Source: Syngnathus acus
Lineage: Eukaryota; Chordata; Actinopteri; Syngnathiformes; Syngnathidae
Reading direction: 5' to 3'
Length of the DNA stretch: 64,000 nt
Assembly (NCBI RefSeq): GCF_901709675.1
Contig: NC_051102.1
Span: 2,587,912 to 2,651,911, forward strand
Part shown: positions 48,460 through 64,000 of the stretch, piece by piece
Numbering within the stretch: position 1 is the first letter of the stretch
Layout of the letters: each line of letters begins with the position of its first letter
The notes under the pieces: generated by a model
The model's input: the letters and a program-made list of their open reading frames with translations, nothing else
Told to the model about the DNA's origin: nothing
The model's database searches: none
Made by a program: the position numbers and the translations under genes

Positions 48460-48510
48460 CACAAAAAGGTCAGGGAGATATGGCTTTCAGGTGAAATTTT
48501 AGGGTGAACC
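48460..48510. repeat. Dispersed repeat fragment (CACAAAAAG-GGCTTTC family), copy 2
   Basis: Shares about 36 bp of word order with the copy starting at 45221 and continues with gggtgaacctaaaatgc. It lies in rab3a intron 1. Confidence 0.45.
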
Positions 48511-48661
48511 TAAAATGCCCGAGAACCTTTATTTTTCTTGACATTCAGTGATTAATAGTCATTATGGTCCAAACAAACGGTGCCAATGGGTACATTTACA
48601 AAAAGTAAATCACAAATATCGACCGTGCTACATTTCTATTAGACTGAGCTTTGGCGCTGAA

Positions 48662-48898
48662 CTGTTTTTTTTTTAGGTCGTCCTCAGACGAGCTTCCATA
48701 GTAGAAGCTATACATTGCGAATAATGACTGTGGGGCGCAGCTCCTCACAGCATCCCCAATCCAACCCTTAATGCTGAGTGTCAAGCAGGGAGGCATCGGG
48801 TTCCATTTTATAGTCTTTTTGGTATGACTCGGCCGGGGATCGAACCCACGACCTCCCAGTCTCAGGGCGGACACTCATACCACAAGTCCACTAAACTG
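48662..48898 (-). mobile_element. tRNA-derived SINE in rab3a intron 1
   Basis: On the minus strand the head has a Pol III A box (TGGTATGAGTG, 48882-48872) and a B box (GGTTCGATCCC, 48846-48836). A non-tRNA body of about 150 bp follows, ending near an A-rich tail. The head does not fold into a proper cloverleaf, so it is not a tRNA gene. It is inserted in the same orientation as rab3a. Confidence 0.75.
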
Positions 48899-50767
48899 AA
48901 CTGTGCAAAAAAAAAAAAATCGACGATTTAGACCTAGCTTCCCCGTAAACCTGGCAATTGAGTCTCGTACATGCACCGACTCGCAATAATGAAAAACCGC
49001 GACCCCTGGTGTTCTAAACGGGGAATGTTTGGAGTAGGGCTTAACTGTTAAATCAAATGTTATTGCTAATGTAATCTAATACACGCGTAAAAAAAAAAAT
49101 AGAAAAATAAAAATATATATCAAGGTCCTCTTACCATGTGTTTTTTAACAAAGCCAATCAAAAAATTAATTCACATCACAATAAACAACATCAGAGTTAT
49201 ACATAAATGTTTTGGTCTTACAGTTTAAGTTTATGTGAAAATCATAGCAAATGAACCATGAATTATTACAAAATTTTATTTACCTACTTTTATTCGAGAT
49301 GATAATTCACTTAACACTTGTGTCTGTTCAGGATAATACTACCAAACAATTGCAGCAAAAACACAATTCATTAAGCCATGAGCCAGATAACAATGTTGTA
49401 AATAAATTTATGGTGTTGTGCTTTCATCTTATGAACCTATAATACAAACTGTATATAAAAAAAAACTACAGACATATATAATTGAACCAGGATTGACTTA
49501 AAATAATTGTTTAGCCGCACATTTTTATGAACCAAAAAAAAAGTGCATGATATGAGAGAAAAAAACAAACAGAGGCTGTCACCATGATAGCCACATTCAT
49601 TGACTGACTGCACATACACACACCTCAGATGGACGCTACAAGTTTTGCTTTGTAGCCACAGGTACACACTATAAAATTAAATTCTAAATAAAGTAAAGTA
49701 TTACGGTAAAACAATATATCGATATTGTCTGTATCACATTGGTACGATTTGGTGGTTGCCAGCTGGATCTCACTTGCTCCCTAGAAACTTAATTTTGTAC
49801 CAAAAGATACGACAACATCACATTTTTGCTTGTCAGTTACATCGGCAAGATTACGAGGCCCTTTAATTGCAATTCAAGTTGCTGATGATAGTGAAGACTA
49901 ACTGCACAACACGACATGTCAATTTAGTTCTGCTAGGTCGAGTGGCTTGTAATGTAGTGAACTTTCGGGTTTTACAGGAAAAGCAGAAAGGCTGTGACTA
50001 GGTTAGCTTTTCAGCAAATAGTCACAGATGGGTTCCCACATGGAAGGAGGGGGCGGGGACACTGTCACTACATCACACAGCTAAAGACATACAGATGCAC
50101 CACACTGCACGACTATGCAACTTAAAAAAATGATGTAAAATGTGTGCCCTTGAATGCATCCCAACACTAGCACATCATGGCCAAATTGCAAGACGACAAA
50201 ACGGAAGTAGCGGGGCTTAGCAAGGCTAAGCATCAGATAAACTGGCTGACTGGATACAAGCAAGCTCCTAGGGAGGCTGGGCTAGCCAAACATGGACAAC
50301 CATATGGTTCACAAGACCCCCTTATCCCACTTACACACGGCCCAAAATAAAAGGCAGTTGGAAAAAATACAAACCTCTACAAAACACACATTTCGAACAT
50401 TTTTAGAGACTTTTTACATCGGAGTTTAAAATGTTAGCAGGCTAGTAAAACGTTGCCGTGTCCAATTACCATAGATGTGTCCTTTCTAACGGCACATACA
50501 ACAGGAAAAAAATGTGAACGAGACTATTTATAGATAACACTTTGCCATATTAGTTATATATAATGAACGCGACACAGCTTCATTGCTGCTAGTTATCAGT
50601 GACAGGAGGCACTAGCAAAGCATCCTTAGCTATGTCAAATGAAGGTTACTGTCCCTTATTTACGGCTACAAAAATCGTCTAAACAGACACACCGGCATTC
50701 GACAAACTATCACTACTACTTTTAATACAAACAGGGTAACGGGGTAACATATAGTTACGTGATTTAC

Positions 50768-50835
50768 CTCGAAATGCTTGTTTTATTATCGGCTTCGCTG
50801 CAGTAGTTAGTTAGCCCCGGAGCCTGCCCAGCTTT
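50768..50835 (-). other. rab3a: Probable non-coding first exon of rab3a
   Basis: The minus strand has a GC-richer stretch ending AAGCATTTCGAG|GTAAATCAC, a good donor at 50767/50766. It precedes an intron to the acceptor in front of the start codon near 48250. Its upstream limit near 50835 is a guess. A non-coding first exon is usual for Rab3 genes, but this one is inferred only from the donor and composition. Confidence 0.4.
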
Positions 50836-51129
50836 GCACCTGCAGTAGTGCGTGCGCGTCTTGATTGACAGGCCGGGCCCAAGTAGGTGTGGCCAAGTAC
50901 ATATAAGAATGACTGACAAGGGCGTGCACCAATCAGAAATCAGGAATTAAAAAGTTGAGCATGGGTAAGCAAAACAGCAGATGGAAAGTAAACTTTATTA
51001 GCAGGCTAAATTATTTTCCCTATTTATAGTACTAAATTCCCTATTGTTCATATTAGTACTGTGAATTTTGATTCATTGCGTTAGATAAAGGAACAAGCAG
51101 TGAATACATACTGAATGAAATGTTTTTCT

Positions 51130-51135
51130 TTTATT
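51130..51135 (-). terminator. pde4c: Candidate poly(A) signal of pde4c
   Basis: AATAAA on the minus strand, about 2.9 kb past the main pde4c stop and about 300 bp before the presumed rab3a first exon. Another copy is at 50994-50999. The interval 51140-53730 has no recognised gene and is taken as 3' UTR. Confidence 0.35.
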
Positions 51136-53732
51136 GACAAGGCATACAGTTCTAGTTGGAGGGAGGGCACAAAACCCCGCAGTTAAACAACAGAGAGATT
51201 GTCAAAGCAGTGGTAATCATTCCTAATCCATAAATCATCAAGCAGAAGAGATTCTCATCTAAAATGACCATTTTGAACCATAATGTGGATGAACAATTTC
51301 GGTCCTTCGTGACTGTTAGAGTGCAATGACAACAGAGGAAGACAATAGAAAGGAAAGGTTTCAGAAAACTTGACTATTTTCATACCAACAAAACATGAAA
51401 ATGAGTAATGATGCATGTTTATGTTATTTGCAGACACAAAATAATGGAGGAGATAAAACAGAGTAACATTTGAAACCGGTCCCGTAAGTAACATCGTACT
51501 ACAAATGAGAACTCAACCTTGGACTAACAAAGTCTTATTTTTCCATTGTGTCTCATACCCAATATTGAAATAATAAATAAACTGTACATGGAGCAATGTG
51601 AGAAAAATGTACAAGATAAAACACACTGACCCCTTGTGCATGTTGTGCTGGTTACAAAGCTGTTCGATAGACCTTAGTTTTCAAGGCATCCTGTAGTGTT
51701 GGTCTTTGTGGTGCTGTTAGGGGTGACACAGAAAGCATTGCACATGTTTTCCTCCAGCATGTCGGTATTACGGCCAGAAAAATGAAAAGAAAATCCCAGG
51801 TGAGGAAAAAAAAAAAAGGCTTATGAAACAAGAGGAAAGAACCATGACATGGGAGTGATTTATGCTGAAACAATTCTATAGTGGTCTTTGTACTGTTCAT
51901 AGCTTGTTGTCAAAAATGTGCATCAAATACAGAAAGAAAAAAAAAGAAAGTCTTCCGTCCCAAAGTCCAATCTTTGACAGCTGTAGTGGTGTAGCCCGGG
52001 AATTCCACTCAACTATCAGCAACCCACCAAATAGTCACATTATACACATCATGGAGGTACACAATTGTAAATTGTACTATACAAAGTGCTTTGGTTTTTA
52101 TTGGCAAATACGTCTTTTTTTTTTTTCTCCTTTAAAAAGTCCACCCGGTCATTCACTCTCACATAGAAAAATACATCACCGCTTTAAGACAACATCAGTT
52201 ACAGTTTGAAAAGAAATTGGAGGAGACACACGGGTCAGATTGGCACACGAGGTGCTACAATCAACCAACTTTATCAGTTTGGCGCTGGTGGAAAGTAGCC
52301 TGTGGCAAAATGGAAACTACAGTACGAGTTGTGTCACGCTTGCCTGGCACTTGTTTTGTCATTGACTTACGTGATGAAGAGCAAAATATTGATTAACAGT
52401 AGGGGGGAAAAGCCTCACTTGTTTGGATTTTACAGTTACAAAGATGCATCGTGCTTACTTTAAAAAACACAATTTAGATGCACCGTTGCAATAACAGCGG
52501 CTGACGGAATGTCGCCTTTTACTATGTGCAGGTAGCATTTCAGTCAAAAGCCTCCATGTGCTTGTGGTTTGAATCGAAGCCCTTTCAAATCACAATGAGG
52601 GCTACTAGTTAGGAATTAAAAAAGAAAAAAATCGAAAGTGCTCAACTTGAAGGCTAATTAAATGGGTGGCGTCCTATCAATGATGCAGACAAGTGACTTC
52701 AAATAAAAACAAAAGACAGTTTAAATAGTAACAAAGCAGAAACTTGGCTGATATTTTTGGAGGGGAGGGGGCAACAGTGGAAAGTATTTTGAATGCACTT
52801 CCCATGCAGGCCATGCAAATACCGGAGACTGCTTTTCAACACTAGAGGGCGCCATGTACACAGACCATATTTGCTGTTATTTCTTAGACACTCTTGATTT
52901 CTGACATTACGTTTTACAAGGATACCTGTGGTGAATGTTCTGGCTAACATTTACAACCTAAAACTTGTTGTGCCCATTTCTCTTTGCTGCACTGCTTCTA
53001 GGGTGTGTACGATGTATTTATTCAATTTTTGTCTGATCAGATTTTCACCTCTTTGTGTTGCTATAACAGTCTAATCTGCCCAGGGCCTTCGGAATCAAGT
53101 GCTGGCCTACGTCACTTAAATTATATTAGCAATATAATTGTTTTTTTTAAACCAATCAATGACCAATCTAAACTGCTTCAGATGATGTACGTGACAGTTA
53201 TTGTGGTTTTGCACCGTATTAAAGATGGCTGCAATTGTGATGTGATAGTGGTGGTATTAAAAGGTGGTTTAGGTCACTGAAGGCCCAGGTACCAAATGCA
53301 TAGCCCGCTAATAAAGGCTACGCAAATAGAGGCAAGAAGCTGTAGGCAGCGGGCAATGTTAAAACTAAAATCACTAAATTCTCGACGACATTTCAGGCTC
53401 CGACAAGCTTGCACGGATTTGACAGTGACCTCAATTAAAAGCGAACATTAGAAAACAAATATTTCAAAGGCAGGCCAAACAACAGTTAAATTGCTAGTTT
53501 GGCAAAATGTCTCGCAAGGTAGACTGTAGTTTGTCACAACCAAAAGAAACACGCTTAAATGAGAGGCAAAATGTCTTCAAGTATCCTCAGCCAAGTTTAA
53601 GTTGAATCACTAATCACATCTTTCTGGTTTTCATGCCATTCAGCACTTTCTCACCATCTTTACAAAAAAAAAACTTGAAAAAGAGGAAGACAATTTGCGA
53701 GTGGTGGAACCTAATCTGGCTACTATTTCTTA

Positions 53733-53968
53733 TCACATAGTCTCTGCAGAATATCCACAGTGTGTCTGACTGTCGGAACAGAAACCCGGATTCATGTCCA
53801 TGACTGGACTTAGTTTCGCTTCAGTCATTTGTGCAAGTGCCTGCTTCAACTTGCAGGCCTCCTTCACAGCTGCACCCAAGTGCTCTTCATCCCGAGGCTC
53901 GCCGTCACCATGCCCGCGGAAACCAAGGGGAAGTTTGTGTGGACTCGGGGAAGCGGCGTGATGAGGCA
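53733..53968 (-). other. pde4c: Possible alternative C-terminal exon of pde4c
   Basis: Downstream of the main pde4c stop, an acceptor (pyrimidine-rich ATCTTGATTTCAG) opens a 236-nt frame. It would encode 77 residues ending QTHCGYSAETM. A good donor inside the last main exon (GAAG|GTAATAG, exon end 54207) is in matching phase. Use of this pair would replace the usual tail with one rich in Lys/Ala/Gln (KEACKLKQALAQMTEAKL). I do not recognise the sequence from other PDE4 proteins, so it may be plain 3' UTR. Confidence 0.3.
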
Positions 53969-54024
53969 CTGAAATCAAGATGAAAAATACCCCCCCCAAA
54001 AAAAAAAAAAAGTTGGGATGGGCG

Positions 54025-60700
<6,676 letters not shown>

Positions 60701-63700
60701 CTATAGACAGAGAGAGTGACAAATATATGAGTTGCATGACTTCACATCAAGTTCATAATACGACCGCATCCGCAGAGCGTTTGCTCACTTCTGGAAAGCA
60801 GGGTCACAAAAGGTGAACAGCAATATAACGGGGGAATACTTAATGTCAGAAAAGGGAAGTATAAAAATATCTGAAGATCATTAGGTCTGCGTGCACAAAC
60901 TGAGTTCATACAAGAGTGAGAGTCTAAAAATAGGCAGGTGTTCAGGCGAGGGGGACTTCCTTCTGATCGCACACGACGAGGCCTTTCTTCACAGGCTGGG
61001 CACGTTGCTTACATTGATCCACATTGATCCACTTTGAAGGGCAATGCAATTCTTGACCAAACAATCACAAATGTGCTGTGTTGCTGCTCCATGTGGGTTA
61101 AATACCAGTTGTTTTTTGTAATTTGTAATTAGCCTAACAGCTACGCTATTGTGTTTAGCGTCTTCAAATTTAGCTAGTAAACATTCATAAAATAAAATTA
61201 CGTTTTGTTGAACATCTTGTTAAATATACAAATCTTAGTTGTATTTTGTTGTTCCCTGTGTGTTAAAATTTTTTAAGGTATACGTATAATTACTGCGACA
61301 TCTACAGCAGGAGTGTCAAAGTCATTTTGTTCGCGGGCCGCATTGTAGTCATAGCTTCTTTCGGAGGGTCATTATGACTGTCAACCCAAATAAATGCATG
61401 AGCACCTCATATTATATACAGTAAAAGCTACAAAACAAACTCACAAATAACTCGTTTTCAAATCAGACGAGTAAAAACTGGTCAAATATTACAAAAAAAA
61501 AAAAAAGATATTAAAAGTGAAGACAATTTGCAATTCTAGTAATGACACACGAATTCGATGCACAATTTGTTTTCGCGGGCCACATAAAATGATGTGGTGG
61601 GCCGTATCTGGCCCCCGGGCCTTGACTTTGACACCTGTGATCTACAGAATGGCATTTTGCATTACATGTTAGCATTAAGCTAGCAGGTTTTGATTTGATT
61701 ATGTTATTATGGATTGGTTGAACATTTTGTTTATACTTATATATGAATGCCTATGTTTATTTCTGAGTGTCTAAGCCATAGATGAAACATAAAATTTCAA
61801 ATGCATGTTATCTACAACCATAAATGTGTGTTGTGGTAGTTTAAGTAGAAACCTACGGTATCCATAAAGATAAATTTTCTATCATTGCATTTTAATGAAG
61901 AGCTGTAGCAACTGCAGTATGCAAAAAAAAAATCTTCCTCTCTTCCCATCCTCCCTTTCTGGCTCTGCTACCCAATGAGGGTGCTGCATGAGGACAAGAC
62001 GCTGGTGTGTTACTGGATATTACATAACAACAGCCTTTGCTGCTCCATTCATGTGACAGCTTCAGCTACACTGACTGCAATATATGTAGCAGAGGAGTCA
62101 GAGGGAGGACAGTGTGGGGAGGGGGCAGAGGAGAGAGCAAGACTAAGTAAAGTCGATTTTGCTGAGTTTTCAAGGTGCATTCACACCAAAATGTCCAAAA
62201 GTTTGTGAAGGATTAATTACATAGATCCCATTGCCCATGGGACACACAACCAGAACACGGATACTACAGAACATACAGTAATTACATTTTAGAAAACCAG
62301 ATTATTTTTCTGCATTGCACAGTTCGTTTTGAGGCAATACTGTGCTGTGTTTAACAATTCTTTTTCCTCAATATTGCAATTTTATTATTTAAATGATCAT
62401 TATGTTTTGCATACATTGTATATATAAAAAATAAAGTCACCTGCTTGACCCAAATCCCCCCTCCCACACACATATCTAAAAATTGCATTCATTTAGTACA
62501 GTAAATTGACTTTAGCTTGGTCACGGTAGGAATTCAACTCAAAAGTCACTGCATAGTGATCTGTAGGCATTATCTCTGACTCGTCACTCTCCATCTTTCC
62601 TATTTTTCTCCATCTGTCGCATTCTGTCCTTACAAATGATGCGACACCCCTCGCTGTTCCTGCGTGCTGACCATAAACTTGCTTCTATTTTTGTCCTCTC
62701 ATCACGCTTCTGTCTCCATGCAGCTAAATTTAGCATCTCCTCACATGGGGGAATAGACCGAGAGCGGAATCGTTGGAGCTAAAAATAGAATTTCAGGTAG
62801 AGTACACAGAGTACCCCCCTCCTTTCCTCTATCTGCTCTGCTCTCCTGCTGCACCACAGTGCCCCCCCCCCCCTCGACCCATTCATGCATATTTATGATG
62901 GGGTTTCTATTTGAAACCCAAGCTGAGATAAAATTAGCCCGCAGATGAAAACATCGCCCACGACTTTTCCTCACTGCCTCGCTTCCAGTTATTTTGCTCG
63001 TGCTTATTTGAGTTGAGCAAAGGCGAGGGGACCAAGGCTTGGCACAACATTGGACTAAACACAAAACGTTTCTATAAGGGGCCAGTATGGTAGGATGATT
63101 TCAAAATGATGAAAACTGAATGTTGTTTCACTTTGTTTTTAGGCCATTGATTATGGCAAAATGACAAAAAATGTGTTAAATAGCGTAGTACCACAGTGAG
63201 ATCCGATACAGGGAGTCACATTAATAAGTTTACAGTTACACATTTTGTCAAGATAGTAACACTCAGTTCATAGGCTACTGAGTTGACATCTAAACCATGC
63301 TTAAACTTACACACAACAAACACATTAACTGGGTGATTTCATGTGTCTAAAAGGTCAAAACATCATTGCACATTCATTATGTTTTCTGAACAAGCAGTTC
63401 CCATAGATACAATGTGTCCCAAATGTGACTCCATTGTTTTTGTGTTTTCCAAACGCCCACTGGTCTCACCCACCCACTTCTTCTCTCCTTTCCTTCACTT
63501 TCTCAGGCACAGTGCTAAAAATGCAAAGAACTATGTTTAATTACTTCAAAAATAACCCTGTTGGGTGTGAGGCTTGTTGTATTTTCTGTGAAGTGATTCT
63601 CAGTTTAAGTAGCTGCTGTAGCCTTGAAAGTTGTCAATGAGGATAGGGTCCCCCTACTGGGCATATGGGACACTGCAAGAGAGGTCACATTGGACTGAGA

Positions 63701-64000
63701 TGTAAATACTAGGCAGAGAAAGGTCATAAAGTATACAATCTAATGAAAAAAGCGTATTAAAAAAAAAAAAAAAAGGTGTTTCTATGAAACATTTTGAAGC
63801 TTCAGTGATGCGATCAACGCATGTTTTGGGAATATGGGAGGGAGCCAGACTAGCTGAAGAAAACCTATGAAAGTTCAGGGAGAGTTGACGAATCATCATC
63901 TGTTGTTTCGAGAGAAGGTCTGCTCCATTTGCGTACGTAGGTGTTCTAATTTATTCATGTTCATAATAGTAGCCTCACAAACTAACTTTTTAGTGTGCAC
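60701..64000. other. Region upstream of the first recognised pde4c exon
   Basis: Probably a long intron of pde4c, because the exon at 60700 starts in mid-codon. It holds the hAT MITE at 61308-61639, poly-A runs and no coding exon that I can support. Any N-terminal isoform exon is expected beyond 64000 or was not recognised. Confidence 0.5.
61308..61639. mobile_element. hAT-superfamily MITE with 8-bp target duplication
   Basis: The ends caggagtgtcaaagtca and tgactttgacacctgtg are inverted repeats (about 15 of 17 matching). They are flanked by identical 8-bp copies of atctacag (61300-61307 and 61640-61647), the target-site size of hAT elements. The 332-bp interior has poly-A and no frame. Subterminal gcgggccgcat / gggccgtatctggcccccgggcc segments are typical of the family. 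Confidence 0.85.

Larger units (their letters stand above)
48256..50765 (-). other. rab3a: rab3a intron 1
   Basis: About 2.5 kb, AT-rich, with the SINE and the repeat fragment described separately. No nested gene was recognised. Confidence 0.5.

Noticed and set aside
48830-48897. tRNA-like sequence on the minus strand
   Set aside because: A and B boxes are present but stems do not form a cloverleaf and a SINE body follows, so it was called a SINE, not a tRNA gene.

Overview
This window is vertebrate nuclear DNA, almost certainly from a teleost fish. It holds nine multi-exon or intronless protein genes with GT-AG introns, AT-rich introns and intergenic DNA, long microsatellites, DNA-transposon remnants and a tRNA-derived SINE. 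The proteins look like fish orthologues, and the genes are closely packed. All exon coordinates below were read by eye from splice sites, reading phase and remembered protein families; no search was run.

Layout, left to right: dpp9 (minus, catalytic 3' end off the left edge, 1-5498); a repeat-rich gap with a 629-bp TA-flanked MITE; rps15 (minus, complete); cnn2 (minus, complete); a 2.4-kb gene-poor gap; med26 (minus, complete) with a GC-rich promoter; a gap ending in a tRNA-Asn(GTT); homer3 (plus, complete); pgpep1 (minus, complete) with a (CA)n/(GA)n tract upstream; intronless jund (plus); rab3a (minus, complete, with a probable remote 5' UTR exon near 50.8 kb); and pde4c (minus, N-terminal long-form exons probably beyond the right edge).

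Their human orthologues lie on 19p13: CNN2, RPS15 and DPP9 in 19p13.3, and MED26, HOMER3, PGPEP1, JUND, RAB3A and PDE4C in 19p13.1. The window therefore joins two human sub-blocks. The genes do not form one pathway. They include housekeeping genes (rps15, med26), a cytosolic peptidase pair (dpp9, pgpep1), cytoskeletal and synaptic genes (cnn2, homer3, rab3a), a cAMP phosphodiesterase (pde4c) and an AP-1 factor (jund).

I found no operon-like or defence-like novel system. The most interesting points are about transcript structure. They are a 16-residue first exon in pde4c matching the 'super-short' PDE4B5/PDE4D6 start, a possible alternative pde4c C-terminal exon, a 9-nt microexon and a two-heptad alternative acceptor in homer3, an NAGNAG acceptor and a start-overlapping uORF in dpp9, a jund reading frame that starts at the mammalian delta-JunD methionine, and a c-jun-like promoter module in front of jund.
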